Origin: Eopsaltria australis
Lineage: Eukaryota; Chordata; Aves; Passeriformes; Petroicidae
Length of the DNA: 64,000 bases
Direction of reading: 5' to 3'
Assembly: GCA_034509425.1 (NCBI GenBank)
Contig: JAVTVJ010001332.1
Span: 186,001-250,000 of the forward strand
Positions 25,472-39,134 of the stretch are shown here, piece by piece. Position numbers and translations under genes: made by a program. Each line of letters starts with the position of its first letter. Positions within the stretch are counted from its first letter, which is position 1. The notes beneath the pieces are model-generated. The model saw only the letters and a program-made list of their open reading frames with translations, searched no databases and had not been told where the DNA came from.

Positions 25472-26969
25472 TGATCTAGTTCACATGAGTTATCCATGAG
25501 ATACTTCACCAGACACATATTTGATTTCTCCATAAGCAGTATTGTGAAGTAAAGAAAGAAGGACAGACATTTTAATTCCGGACGAATGACCATTGAAACC
25601 ATTATAGTGCCTACCAGACTAACATCAGGTGCTTAGTAGTAATTTCCTTTATAAACCTTATGTGGGATTGGTTTTATGCCTCTTTTACACTAGATTTTAC
25701 TGACTTTTATTGTTTTACTAGTTGCTTTTTTCATGAAAAGCCTTGTTCTGTCTTTAACGAGCATTCACTGATAAAATACTGTTTTTGAAAACAACTGTGA
25801 TTATGTTGAATTCCCTACCTCTGTAGCTTTTCAAGCTCTTTTTAACTTGCACAAGCTGTTGCAATTTTTAGAAGAAACAAATCAGAGAACATGAAACCTT
25901 AGTTTTGCAGAATTATGTGTAAATATTACTTTTAATGGGCCTTGGTTTTACAGTAACTAAAAGCTTAATGTAGCTGTATAAATAACTGATTCATCCTATC
26001 TTAGTCTTAAGTTCTTTTGGGGTTGGGTTTTTTAATTCTCATTTGCATTTTAATTCATGGTGAGGTTCAAACTCACACTAGAATTTTGGAAATATAATTC
26101 CCTGTTGAATTATACAACTTGTAAAGATACTGTGGTTATTTCAACAGCCTTGCTTGTTACTGTGAACCAAACCTTCTTTCTTGTCTTTCTTAAATGTCCC
26201 AAAACATCATTCAAAACAAAATAAAAGAAGAACATTTGGTTTGTAGTTATAGAGGAGGGGCAAAAAGCTTTCTGACAAGAGTTAGCATTCTTGGAAACAG
26301 GCTTTTTTAATGCAAATAGTGCTAGAACCTGCCTGTACTTGTGCTGTAACCTGGACAATATTAGGAGGAGCATTATGCATGGGAGACATACAGTTTTATG
26401 CTCTAGAATACCCACAAACTAGCAAGGCATTCTCCATAATTTACTTTTATGAGCTTCAATTTCAAATTAATTTTACAAACTTAATGGTTTGGGAAATTAT
26501 TATGGGAAACAATAATTTAGATTTGACCTTTTCTGAGCTACCTGTTACTTGATTGGTTTAGCTAGCAATGTCTTTAATTGAATTTGTCAGCAACAAAAAT
26601 ATGTGTGCTAGCAGCTGCTGACTTAAATTTTATAATTATTGTTATTACCTTAGATAAAAATTTAAGCAGGCAAAAAAAGAAGGGGAGTAGAACAAAGTCA
26701 CCTACAGCAGCACAGAGTAAATGTCTCAATGAAAAAGTTTTAATATTCATTGCTTCTTTAGAAATATATTTCTGCATTAGAAAAAGCTGTGACAAATATT
26801 TGTCATTTAGTGAAAAAAAAATCACAAGCTATATATGAGATTATGTGACTATAAAATTATTATATGTGTGTTATTTCCTTAGCCAAAGGTTCATATCATC
26901 ATCAGAAAAAACACTTTTCTGATGAATTCTGCAAATCTTGGCTGTCGCTTACCAGTTCAGAAATGTTTC

Positions 26970-27677
26970 TTGCAAGGTGCTGCACATGAGTCTGGGCAGT
27001 CTCTAGTACCAACACAGGCTGGGTAGTGAACAGATTGAGAGCAGCCCTGCCGAAGAGGACTTGGAGGTTTTGTTGAATGAGAAATGACCTTTTTGGTCTG
27101 TATCAAAAGTGGCACGGCCAGAAGGTTAAGGGAGATTATTTGATTCTGTCCCTGTACTCTGCCTTGTGAGATCCCACTTGCAGTGCTGCATCCAACTCTG
27201 GGGTTCCCAGCACAAGAAGGCCACGAACCTGCTGGAGTGAGTCCAGAGGAGGCAACCAAGATGATCAGAGGAATTGAGCACTTCTACAAGGAAAGGCTGA
27301 GAGAATTGGAATCGTTCAGCCTGGAAAAGAGAAGGCTTTGGGGTGACCTAATTGAAGCCTTACAGTACCTGAAGAAAACCTACAAGAAAGAGGGAGAGAA
27401 ACTATTTAAATGTAGTGACAGGGCAAAGGGGAATGGCTTCAAGAGAGTAGGTATAGATTAGATATTAGGGAAAAATTCTTTACTGTGAGGCTGGTGAGGC
27501 ACTGGAACAGGGACCCCAGAGAAGCTGTGGATGACCATTTCTGGAGGTGTTCACAGCCAGGTTGGATGGGGGTCTGAATAACCTGGTCTAGTGAAATGTG
27601 TCCTTGCCCATGGCAGGGGATTGGAACTAGACGACCTTAGGGTCCCTTCCAACCCAAACCATTCTATGATTCTCTGA
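26970..27677 (+). mobile_element. CR1 LINE 3' end, 5' truncated
   Basis: The sequence starts in the C-terminal part of CR1 ORF2 (after the reverse transcriptase core) and runs to a clear CR1 3' end, GACCTTAGGGTCCCTTCCAA followed by CATTCTATGATTCT. The stretch at 27,183-27,461 reads in one frame through ERLRELESFSLEKRRLWGDL, which is a well-known conserved CR1 stretch near the end of ORF2. The 5' part is missing, the normal result of incomplete reverse transcription. Frame breaks upstream of 27,183 show decay. A TSD was not identified, and CR1 often leaves none. Confidence 0.9.
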
Positions 27678-30600
27678 AATACAGACCTCCTTTTTGTACA
27701 ATGAATCATAGGAGTAACATCAATACCTGTTGTTTTTTTTAAGAGATATTCTGAAAATCTCTAATTAACAAAGCAACCAGACAGCTGAATTTGTATAGAA
27801 ACGCATTATATCAAAAAATGAAATTCATTTCCAGATAAATAATTTCTTATCTCTTAATATTTAAAAATAATTTGGCATGGATTTTTGAGGAAGGAATTCA
27901 AGGGTTTTGTTTGTTTCCTTGCTTTTAAAGTATCTCTTTGTCATTAAAGCATATTGCAAAGAGAGGAATCATAAAATGTATCACTGTCTTCTAGTCTGAA
28001 AATTTTTGGAGAATAAAACAACAGTTTCATTCAAATGCACTATTTCTTTCACCCCATCAGACAAACTTATTCTTAGTTTTTTTAAAGGTGTTTTGCCTAA
28101 TTTTCTGCCATAGAAGTAATGGAAATTTTGTATGTTACTTCTAAAAAAAATATTTGAGAAAACATGACATTCACCAAGGGAATTGAATGCATGTGAAATT
28201 AACTCCAACTCACACACCAAAATGAATTCAGAATCAGGCCTTCTGCTTTTCCTAGATATGATTCTTTTTCCTATTGTCATCACTGCAACTTTTCCCTTAG
28301 TAACCTAATGTATAGTTTAAATTTTGTTATTGAGACATAAAAGCACTATATACTATTGGGAAAAATCCATGGTTACTGTATTTAGGTAATATGGGACTTA
28401 CCAGAAGCATTAAAATAAGGCAAGTACCAGTAAGCCTACTTTCAACAAATCTGTTTCATGGCTCCACTAATCCATATGAATGAATTACATGAAGTGGTAC
28501 ACAATGATAAAAAAAAAATTGTAGAGCAGAACTCTATATCCAAAGTAATTCTTCTTCTTTCATGTTTCTGGAATTATAAATCTTGTATTTTGTTCAATAA
28601 ATTGCAACAAAATAGGTAAACGCATTTCAAATGGTGGGGCTGGAAAAATAAAAAAAAGCTATAGAATTCCAGTTTTAGAACGGTCACCATAATTGCCAAC
28701 ATATCTTATAAGCAATTTCTCCCAATTTGAGAACATCCTGTTTCAGGGTCTTAAGGCTATGTGCTATTGCCTATAAAATAAAAGTTTATGTATGAATGGC
28801 ATTTTGTTCTAAGTATATAAAACTTCTGGGTTTGGGTGGACTTTTTTTGTTTGGTTGGGTTTTAGTCTTTTTCTATTTGTTTGTTTTCTTTTGTTTGGTT
28901 TTGGTTTTGGCTTTTGTTTGTTTGTCTTAAATTTTGAGAGAATACCATATCCGACAAGATCCTGTACTGTTCACGGACAAAAGGAAATTTATGAATTTTA
29001 AGGAATGAATTATCACAAAGAACAAATACAGAAAAAGAGTAGAAATCTGATCCTGTAAATAGAAAATGCAAATAATAATCCAAGTAAAAAATTGATGCAA
29101 ATATATTCTTTGCTGCCATTGAGAAATTTTAAAAGGTTTTTAGCAAATTAAAAATTAAAACTAGTATTTTTTTGATATATTGGAATAATGCATCTTATAT
29201 TGGAGCATCTATAATAAAACATTTGCTATTCTGAAGGTATTTTCAAAAAATCAATTTCTACCAGTAATAGTTGTATAATGAAAATGTGGAAACTATAGAT
29301 TTTAAAAACCTATGCAGGAGACCAGCTATTGTAATGGCATAACATCAATCTGTTAGGGCTTGCTTTCTACAATGGCTGTGAATTCCATGACACAAGTCAT
29401 GTCGTACATCATACTGACATAATTAATTTAAATACTTTCTATATGATAGCATGTTCTTTATCAGAAATGTATTTCCATTCAGTTGTGAAGATGAAAGTGT
29501 GTGAAGGCAAACACTTTGAATAAATTAATTTTGCCAAGTACTGATATCATTCTTCACTCCAAAACATGTAAAAACAGAAAAATCCACTGTTTATGATTTC
29601 TACTACAATATCAGTATTGTATTGTCACAGGATTTTGATGTAACAGCAACTTGCTTAGTTTTAACCAGTAAAAAGGCATTTTTATACTTACAAGCTGTCA
29701 TCCATATTACTATAGGAACTCAGAACTACAATCATGAATTCAAATAGAGAAATGAAATATACTTGTTTATAACATCAAAGGATGTTGAAAGCTCAGAGCA
29801 AGCAAACAAAGAAAAGTAAAGGATTTTTGCCTTTTTTGAGTCTTGACTATAAAGTCAATTGTTAAGATATTATGTACAGATTTTTCACACAAGACTTCAG
29901 AAAAAAGAGCTGTCATTATTTTAACATATATATTGTCAATTATGGGGCCAATCAGTACTGCTATTCATGTTTACTGAAAGACTAGTGAAAATATGCAGTC
30001 AGATTCGTTGTGAGTGGTTTATAAAACAGAAAAGTTGATTAAGTTTATTACAGGTTTGATAACATAAACAGCGAAGAATAGAAACTATTCTGCATTATAA
30101 TGTTTCAGAATGGCATATGTTATTCAGAATTATATTAAAATCCTTAAAAATGTAAAACAAGGTTTAAGTTTAATATCTGCAGTAGCACTGTAAGTAGTTT
30201 TTCTGCTTTTCTATTTTGGAATGCCTGCCTTTACTGAAGTGCTGCCTCAAATATGCATGTAGAACATAATCTAAATGATAATTTAGTAACATTTGTTCTT
30301 GGAAAGAATGTCAATTTTCTCCCAGGATCTGACCAGGAAATAGCAAAAAAGAAACATGTGAGAAAGCAACTGCACAATCTTGTTCACTAATTCTCAATAG
30401 ATTCAGTGCACTGAAGAATCAAAATAACAACACTGAGCGTTATAGAAGTAGTGAAAGTGCATTTGAATTCAAAATAGGAGAGATAAATGAAAAAAATTAC
30501 TCTGGATGCCTTGTCTTGAGAAGCCTCATATTGTATTTCATAACTGGCATAAGATACAACAGATCTTCAGCCTCTGCCTGTGGAAAGTTTATCACTGTCC

Positions 30601-30711
30601 TAGATGACATGGTAATTAATTAGTCTTAGTTTTACAGATAAAGCCTAATTTCACAAAGATCAACTGTACTGGTCTATAAAAAAGAAATGCATTATGAAAT
30701 ACATTTCTAAC
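27678..30711. other. Unique AT-rich non-coding DNA
   Basis: No recognised gene or transposon. The only low-complexity sequence is the G/T tract at 28,838-28,927. Open frames (85 and 100 codons) lack domains. Confidence 0.65.
28838..28927 (+). repeat. G/T-rich low-complexity tract
   Basis: About 90 bases in which T and G dominate, in TTTTG, TTGG and GGTTTT units with a few A and C interruptions. It resembles the tracts at 25.4 kb and 55.0 kb in composition and in the strand carrying G and T. Confidence 0.8.
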
Positions 30712-33003
30712 AGGAAAGCATCGATGATAATTTCCTGTCACAGGTAGTGAAGGATCCCAAAAGCAATGGCATGCTGCTCGACCTTACGCGAACAAATAAG
30801 AGAGGCCTTGTTGATGATATGAAGGTTGGGTGCAGTCTCGGCTGTAGCAACCATGAGATTGTGCAGTTCAGTATTGAATGAAGAGGTACCAGGACAGTGA
30901 GTAGCATTACAGCCATCAACTTCAGAAGAGCTAATTTTAGCCTCTATGGGGATCTTCTTGGAAGAATCATGAAGGAACAGGCCCTGCAAGGAAGAGGGCT
31001 CCAAGAGAGGTAGTCAATTTTCAAGGATTTCTTCCTCCAGGCTCAAGAGTGATGCATGCCAGTGAGAAAGAAATCAGGTGAAGAAGGCAAGAAACCTTTG
31101 TGAATGAATAAAAACTCATGTCATTATTCAAGAGTCAGTAGGAAATACACAGGAGATGGAAGCGAAGTTTGGTCAGCTGGAGTGAATATAGAGAGATGAT
31201 CAAAGTAGAAATGAGACTAGAAAGGCCAAGGCACATCTAGAATTACATATAGCCAAGAATGTAAAGGATAACAAAAAAGGCTTTTCAAAAACATCAATAC
31301 AAAAGAAAAGTAAAAGAGAATATAGGCCCATTGGTAAATGGAGAGGAGACAGGATGTAGGGAAGGCAGAGTTATTGAATGTCTTTGCATCAGTCTTCACT
31401 GATGAGACCAGCTTCCAGGAACTTCTGACTCAGGAGACCACGAGTAATGAATGTTGGAAGAAAAACTTCCCCTTGGTCATAGAGATTGGGTTAGAGTCAG
31501 GAAAACATGATATCCACAGTTCCATGGGCCCTGATGGGACAGAGCTGTTGGACATCCTAGACAGGCTGCTTACGACAATCTTTGAAAGGTCATGAAGATC
31601 AGGAGAGGTACCTGAGGACTGGAATATAGCAAATGTCCATTCCAAAAAGGCACAAAGGAGGACCCAGGGAACTGGTGCCCAGTCAGCCTTACTTCAATCC
31701 CGGGAAAGGTGACTGAGTGAGTGCCTCATTCTGGAGTCCGTGTCTACCACATGGAAAGCAAGAAGCTGATCAGGGATCAGCATGGATTCAGTAAGGACAA
31801 GTCATGTTTGAACAACCTGATTGTCTTCCAGGATGAAACAACTGTGGATGAATGAGGGGAGAGCAGTGGATATTGTCTACCTCAACTTCAGCAAGGATTT
31901 TGATACTGTTTCTCACAACATCCTCATAGGTAAACTCAGCAAGTGTGGGTTAGACAAGTGGACAGTGAGGTGGATTGAGAACTGGCTGAATGGGAGGTCC
32001 TAGGGGGTTGTAATCAGAAACACGGGGTCTGACTGGAGGCCTGTAACTAGTGGTGTCCCCAAAGGTTGAATACTGGGCCCAGTATTGTTTAACTTATTCA
32101 TCAATAACATGGATGAAGGGGCAGATTTTTCTTAAGCAAGTTCACTGATGACACAGAGCTGGGAGGAGTGGCTGATACCCCAAGGGGCTGTGCAGCCCTT
32201 CAGAAGGACCTCAACAGGTTGGAGAGATGGGCAGAGAGGAACTGTCTGAAATTCAACAATGGCAAATGCAGGGTCCTGCACCTGGGGAAGAATAACCCTG
32301 GGCACTGCAACAACCTGGGGGCTGATCTGCTGGGGAACAGCTCTGTGGGGAAAGACCTTGGGGCCCTGGTGGACAGCAAGCTGTCCATGAGCCAGCAGAG
32401 TGTCCTGGTGGTCAAGAAGGCCAATGGTGTCCTGGAGTTCATTAGGAAGAGCATTGTCAGCTATTTGAGGGAAGTGATCCTGCCCCTCTACTCAGCCCTG
32501 GTGAAGCCTCACCTGGAGTGCTGGGTCCAGTTCTGGCCTCCTCAGTGCAGAGGAGACATGGAGCTCCTGGACCAGGTCCAGTGAAAGGCTCCAAAAATAA
32601 TTAAGGGACTGGAGCATCTCTCTTACAAGGAAAGGCTGAGGGAGTTGGGCCTGTTCAGCCTCAAAGAAACAATTGAGAGGGGACTTTGTAAATGTCTGTC
32701 AGTATCTGAAGGAAGGGTGATAAGAGGATGGAGCCAGGCTCTGCTCAGTGGTACCAAGCAGTAGGACAAGGGGCAATGGACAGAAACTGGTGTACAGGAA
32801 GTTCCCACCTGAATATGCTTCACTGTGTGAGTGACCATGCATTGAAAGAGATTGCCCAGAGAGGCTCACTGGGGATATTGAAGAACCATCTGGATACAAA
32901 CGTATGCCATGTGCTCTGGGATGACCCTGTTTGAGCACGGAGCTTGGATCAGATGACCTACTGTGATCTTTTCCACTCTGACCCATTCTGTGATTCTGTG
33001 ATT
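30712..33003 (+). mobile_element. CR1 LINE, 2.3 kb, ORF2 C-terminal two thirds to 3' tail
   Basis: This is the longest CR1 copy in the window. It begins near the end of the endonuclease domain, passes through the linker (31,338-31,595), the reverse transcriptase (about 31,600-32,200) and the C-terminal part (32,168-32,584), and finishes in a 3' UTR that ends in CATTCTGTGATTCTGTGAT. The left end is a normal 5' truncation. The part at 32,168-32,584 is still open for 138 codons, so decay is moderate and the insertion is younger than the copies at 19.8 and 55.8 kb. Promoter and endonuclease are missing, so it cannot move by itself. Confidence 0.93.
31338..32584 (+). pseudogene. Decayed CR1 ORF2 reverse transcriptase
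   Basis: The reading frame from 31,338 shows the CR1 linker (FASVFTDETS), then, in the same frame from 31,821, motif A as VYLNFSKDFDTVSHN. In working CR1 enzymes the first catalytic aspartate sits where this copy has asparagine, so the active site is lost. A stop follows at about 32,001 (GGTCCTAG). Motif B is seen as GVPKG, stop, ILGPVLFN near 32,052. A frameshift then occurs between about 32,110 and 32,141, after which FTDDTELGG (32,141 onward) is the FADD-box region with alanine changed to threonine but both aspartates kept. The C-terminal part is open to 32,584 (LERWAERNCLKFN, LHLGKNNPGH, ILPLYSALVKPHLE). It is a dead gene copy. Confidence 0.9.
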
Positions 33004-36000
33004 TTCAATTAACTATATGAAAAAGCATAAAAATCAACTTGATTTAGAATTTGGAATTGATTTTACACCTAGTTGCATGTAATCACTGCTACTTTCAGAC
33101 AATAAAATCAATTTTTTCGATGTAAGAATTCTAATATTATATAAGTTTGAAAATTAAAACCGGAACAATAACAACAAAAAGCCATTCAAATTTAGTAAGC
33201 AAAAGGATTTCAACAAGATTTTTTTTCTTTAAATGTTTCTAAACTATATTGTTCTCTGCCAAGAATACACACAGGGAAAATAAGCTCTTTTGCTATAAAG
33301 TTTTGGCAACTTTCACAAAAAACATTTCAGAAAAAAAGGTGTTCTCTACAAATAATGAATTAATCTTTAGGCATACAGAACCCTAACCAGGCAATAAAGT
33401 CTCTCAAAAGTGTACAGGACCTTTTGTGGAACAATCAATGCTTTTTCTTTAAATTATCCTAACATCTAGGAAAATTGGTGAATATATTCACTCATTTTTG
33501 AACTCATGATTATACAATATACATCATAGAAGATATTTATAATAGAAGATTGATATATATGTACAACAACAGGTTGCACTAAAAATATTCTTTAAAAAGT
33601 TCTATCTCTCAATAAACTGATTTAGGATAAAAGAGCAAGTACTACCAACATGCTAAATTTAGACCACAGACCCTGTGCTGCATGAGTTCAGAACTACCTC
33701 ATTCTGAAAAGTAAAATTATAGTTGCAAAGAAGCAACACTTTCCTTTTTATTCAGATTATATTATTATAACCTCTGTTTTCTAACTCCAGATTGCCTTCT
33801 GTGGCTACAGTTAGCACACAGCTACTGAGAAACACTGACCTGTATTATATATTTCCTTGCACTACTATTTGCTGTATGTTGCATATTTGGGAGTAACACC
33901 AATATTTTCTTGGAAAGAAAAATACAGATTAAAAATGTTTTCCTTATCATTCTACTGAAAATCATCTGGCCTGACTAGTCATGAAGATTTTTTTTATTCC
34001 AGTTTCTACCCACACAATGAAAGAACTCTGGAAGAACTAAATTACTTGAAGCACATATAATTTTGTGAACAAAATTTTATTCATTGCTAATGTTTCTGTA
34101 CTGTATTGAGATTTTTTGCAATTCCATTAGGTTGCTTTCTTAATTACTGTTCCTTCATTGGAAATGACTGCTTGCCTCACATTATTCTCAGTTTCAGTAA
34201 GAAAATTTTTATGAACAATATAGATTTTTATCAAAAAAAGGAGGTTCTTTTTTCATAATTTTAAGGTTGATTAAGTGGTTAAGTGAATTTTGTGCTGATG
34301 GTAAGGAGTTAAATGAACCAGAATTTTTTAACCACAGCTAAAGTACTGCCTGGTGTGGGAGTGTTCCCTTTTTTCCCAGGGCTCCTCGCCCCTCTTGAGC
34401 CACAAGACTCAAAACTACTTGTTGACTTAAGGTGCAGTTGATTCTGCATAGAGGTCTGATCTTTGACCTTTCTGTTGTGATTGTGAGATGTGAACTATTG
34501 TCACAACTCACAATTTTGTAATGTAATCCTTTATCCTCAGCATTTGAACTCATTCTATCATCACATCTCAGCTAGCCAACTAACTATCAAACTAAAAGAA
34601 CTTTCAAACTGAACAAATCTAAATTGGCTTCAATAATTTGGCCTAGAGGTTAAAGCCTGAATATTCTTATTCTAGCTTGCCAAGCTATTGAACCGATAGT
34701 CAGTGTTAAGAATTTTAATACTCATATATTCTTATTAATAATATTAATTTCTTCATAAAAGGCTTAAAAAAATAATTGCCTCCTTTAACTCCATGATCAA
34801 AAAAAGTAATAGACTGCATCTTATATGCATGTATCTAGAGTTTTCATCTTTTTCATCAATCACAACAAATTAGTTCTAAATAATGAAGACGTATGGTCCC
34901 CCATGTGTCTTAATTGTCCTGAAAGTGCTGCAGACATATCTCTGTTCATCCAAGTTTAAATATGGAATCTGAGACACAATGAAGTCTAAGGGACATGCTT
35001 TATATTTCTGCACTATCAAAATGTGACCCTTAAGGAGAATTTTATGTTGACATTTTCAGGGCTGAAATTGCTCACCAAGCAGAGGAAAACAAAGCACTGA
35101 ATTTCTGTCTAAAAGAAATCAATACATACAGAAGCAACTTCAATTCAATTTTCAGTAGGCTTTTCTATGATTATGAAGTTTTGCTAAAGTACTTTCTGTA
35201 AGAGATAAAGTTTGCACAATTTGGATTTATTTTTCTCCATAACATCTGAAATGAAAATGAATGGAAGTTAAAAAATCCTATATTACTGTATACCTATGGC
35301 ACAAATACAGAATTCTTAAACTAACACAAATATTAAACTACTGAAACCTTAAATATAAATTTGCCTACAAATTTGCCTATAAATTTGACACCTTTTTCTT
35401 CCCCATTTTTTATTTCCCATTGTTTTTCCATTGCTATTAATTCCTTCAAGAACATTTCTCACATTTGATAAAGTGACAGGATTTCAGCCTAGGAAATTGC
35501 ATTTATTCCAGATTTGCAGTGTTGAAGAAGTGGGAATCTAGCCACAGACAATCAAGAATTCTTCAGCTGTGAAATATAAATATGAATAAATAGTTCACAT
35601 TTATTAAAAAAACCTCAACAACATACTGCAGCAAGAGACTGCAGAAATAAATTAGATTTGTATGTATCTGATTTTAGTTTAAGAATGTGAATTCTTTCTG
35701 AGAATATGTTTATTAATTTGGGTAAAATACATAACTGCATCTGAACCACTTGTAGTTTTACAGTAGGAAACACCGAACACAAGGGGATAATGTCGTTACT
35801 TCCAATAAAAGTAATTTATATTTTAGCTAAGGTGAAATGATTTAGATCACACTTTAATCTATTGCATATTTTCAAAGATGAGGAAAAAAAATCCTTGAAA
35901 AGGAAACTTTGTATCAAAATGGAATTTGGTTTTTGATATTCACTCCAGAAATTAACCGTTTATGTGACATCACTTCTTTTAGATGACAGTATAGTTAGTG

Positions 36001-37974
36001 ACATTGTATTTCAATGATATCACAAAGAAAAAGTCACTAGAAGACTGATAAGAACAAACATCTTCCTGGTCTAAAAAGTGACAGACTATGGGTTGGGTGA
36101 ACTTCATATTTTAAAATCAGAAATAATTTTTCTTGTTCACTTTTTAAATTCTCCATATATCAACAACAAGAGAGCAGAGAATCAGAAACTATGCTATGTC
36201 AGTGGTCCTACCTCTGCAATTGATGTACAAAATGTAATGACCATTTCTACACCTGTTGAATATGAAATAGCATACTACTTTATTTTTCTTAGGATCTAGA
36301 GTTTTGAAGGGTTTTCTTGTACTCATTAAATTCTGGAATATGAATCTGTTTCATATAACAATTACATACAACTAGAGTGGTAAAGCTATTCTTGTACATG
36401 GGATCAAAACCCACACGTTGTTTCATTGAAAGATGAAGATTTTTTTCCCCAGCACACAAGCTCCAACAGTAGCACAACCTTTGACTTTATAATGAAGGAA
36501 ATAAAAGAACAAGCATGGTACATTAAAGCTGGAAGACATGAGACAAAATTGTCTGAAACATGACTCACAGTCATTGGGCCCTTCATTATCCAGAACTTTT
36601 TTAACAGCTAGAAGTAAGTAACCATTATTTCTGTTGTCTCTACTCAATATGTAAGTATGAAAATTAAAAATAATTCTATTTCAGATGAAAATTCCGATTT
36701 AGTGAGTAGAGTATTATATAAAAGTTACTAGAGTGTTGCTAAGATCAACAGAAGCTATGATTTAATTTATTAGAGCTTTGTAAAAGTTGTTCATCCAGGG
36801 AACATTGACAGGTTGCAGTGACCTCTTAAATCTATAAGCCTTCTTTGCAGTCAGAAAAAGAAAAGTCTTTAGAGTTTTGTCATACTCATAGGTGAGTGGA
36901 GATGGAATATTCTGGAAGATGTCTGACAGGCAGTCGACTGAAATTTGGAAATCTGACAATATCTAACATTCCTGAGTGTCTCATGCTGTACAAAACTAAT
37001 TACAACAATCACTCAGATTTCCAGATGTGTAGGAACCTAGGATTTCTGGAAAATAGGAATTGAGCATGTAGGAATCAACTGCTCTGTTTGTATGATATAA
37101 AGTTGATCTGTAAATACAGAAATAATCTGATGCCTCTGTGATTCAGACTTCCTATATATGAAATCAATCACAGGTTTACAGTTTTGGAAATTTGCCAAGA
37201 GAGCCTGGAAGACAAGTTTGTCAGATAGACACCAAAGGACATTGTCATAAAAGTTAAATCTGAAATGACAATTCAACTGATCAAAGTAATGGATCTACAC
37301 CAACTTACCACCTCACCAGAATGTCCTCATAGCACAGTTAATGACTGGAGGATTAAAAGTGTAAGACTCTTCAAGATTTCCCTGAAAAAGAAAATCAAAC
37401 ATGTTTTATTTGCTTTTCTACAGCAACACCAATAAATTCTAAAGGGTTCAAAAAATAGAAAAGTTAAATACACTGGTGATAAATAACTTCTGGAAACAGT
37501 AATCATTGAAAAGCAGCAAAACAAAGTGGAATTTCTAGAGTAACTCTGATGTGAAAGAATATAAATCATAGTTATACATAATTATTTGTATTGAAATTAT
37601 CTGTACTTGACTGAAGTGGTTATGAAACAATTGTGTTCCAAAGACATTGTCTTAGTCATAAACACTTCCTTGCTTTTTCCCTTGGCCAGACCAACCCTTT
37701 TTCAATGTACTATTTTTATTGCAAAAATACTGCTTCACTACTGAACTTACGCTACTAGCTCTTTAAATACACCAAACATATCGCCAAAACCTGCAATACT
37801 TGCACCAACACTATGTCATTTGGTAAATTGCCTTAGGAAATTACAGGCAAACAGAACTGTAGCCTTTTCAGTAAAGGCTACAGTAAAGTTTTCTCTTCAC
37901 ATATCACAAAGCTGTGGCAACATCTACCATATGGATATCCATTTAACTCATGCATTTAGCTCTTTCTCACTAGC
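33004..37974. other. Unique AT-rich non-coding DNA
   Basis: Five kilobases without a recognised gene, RNA or transposon. A small tandem array of about 12-bp units (AAATTTGCCTA-type) lies at about 35,358-35,388. Several minus-strand open frames of 60 to 80 codons at 36.3-37.6 kb overlap each other and have no domains. Confidence 0.6.
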
Positions 37975-38750
37975 AGTCAAACTTGAGAGGTGAGCCTGTG
38001 AAAACCTTGTGATGTTAAACAAAGCCAAATGCAAGGTCCTGCATCTGGGCTGGGGAAACCCAAGCATAAGTACAGGCTGGATAGAGAATGGGTTGAGAGG
38101 AGAAAGATTTAGGAGCATTGATTGATGAGAAAGAAAATGCAACCCAGTAATATGCACTCGCAGCTCAGAAAGCCAACTTCAGCCTGGGAAACATCAAAAG
38201 TGGTGTGCCCAGCAGGTCAGGGGAGATGATTGTCCCCCTCTACTCTGCTCTTGTGAGACCCCATCTGGAGAGCTGTATCCAAGTCTGGGGCCTCCAACAA
38301 AATCAAAATGTGGACCTGTTGGAACAATTCCTGAAGAGAGATACTAACTTGACCACAGGGCTGGAGCATCTCTTCTATGAAGACAGACTGAGAGAACTGG
38401 GGCTGCTCAGTCCAGAGAAAAAAAGGCTTTGGGGAGAATTTGTAGAACTTTCTAGTATCTGAAAGAGGCTTTCAAGAGAGCTAGAGATGGACTTTTGACA
38501 AGGGCATGTAGTAATAGGCCAAGGGGTAATGGCCTTAAGTGGAAGGAGTGTACATTTAGGTTAGGTATTAGGAAGGAATATGTTGTCCAAAGTGGTTGTG
38601 GACTTCCCATCTGTGAAAGAGTACAAGCCCAGGCTGGATGGGGCTCTGTACAACTCTGTACAAGTGGAAGGAGCCCCAGGCAGGGGGTTGGATCTAGATT
38701 ATATTTAAGGTCCCTTCCTAACCATTCAATGAGTCCATGATTCTGTGATC
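37975..38750 (+). mobile_element. CR1 LINE 3' end, 5' truncated
   Basis: Starts in the C-terminal part of ORF2 (AAATGCAAGGTCCTGCATCT at about 38,028) and continues to the tail CATGATTCTGTGATC at 38,736-38,750. At 38,205-38,462 one frame reads IVPLYSALVRPHLESCIQVW and later LEHLFYEDRLRELGLLSPEK, both typical of CR1. Upstream the frame is broken. The next CR1 fragment follows with no visible spacer. Confidence 0.9.
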
Positions 38751-39134
38751 TTTCCTTTGGGATAAGGCTGGGAGAGGTAGAACTGTTCAGTCTGGAGAGA
38801 AGAAGGCTCAAGGGAAGACTCATTAACACATACAAACAACTGAAGGGAAGAAGCAAAAATGGAGTCAGGCTGTTTTCTTTGATGTCCAGTGACAGGACAA
38901 AAAACAATGGGAAAAAGGAAACACAGAAAGATCTCTATGAATATCAGAAAATAGCTTTATTTACTGTAACTGAATACTGAACCAGTTTGCCTAGAAATTA
39001 CTATGGAATATTCATCTTGGAAATTCTGAAAAGACATCTGGACATGGTCATGGGTAACCTGTTTTCAGTAACTCTGCTTAAGCAGGGAGGTTGGCCCAGA
39101 TCCAACCTCGACCACTCTGTGATACTGTGATATT
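38751..39134 (+). mobile_element. Second CR1 3' end, head to tail with the first
   Basis: Directly after the first tail, sequence resembling the late part of CR1 starts again (CTGTTCAGTCTGGAGAGAAG at 38,783) and runs to a second tail, ACTCTGTGATACTGTGATAT at 39,114-39,133. This fragment is more diverged than its neighbour, with an AT-rich replaced stretch at about 38,935-39,010. Two copies in the same direction fit either insertion of one CR1 at the tail of another or a partial tandem duplication. The different divergence favours two insertions. Confidence 0.82.

Larger units (their letters stand above)
19946..26969. other. Unique AT-rich non-coding DNA
   Basis: Seven kilobases with no recognised gene or transposon. 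Notable only for a short GGA-rich purine tract (22,718-22,741), a moderately GC-richer patch at 20,960-21,250 and a G/T-only tract at 25,398-25,471 listed separately. A 93-codon frame at 24,432-24,713 and an opposite-strand pair at 26,574-26,838 have no domain and look like chance. Confidence 0.6.

Noticed and set aside
38452..38907. 151-codon minus-strand frame
   Set aside because: It is antisense to two CR1 fragments and crosses their junction.
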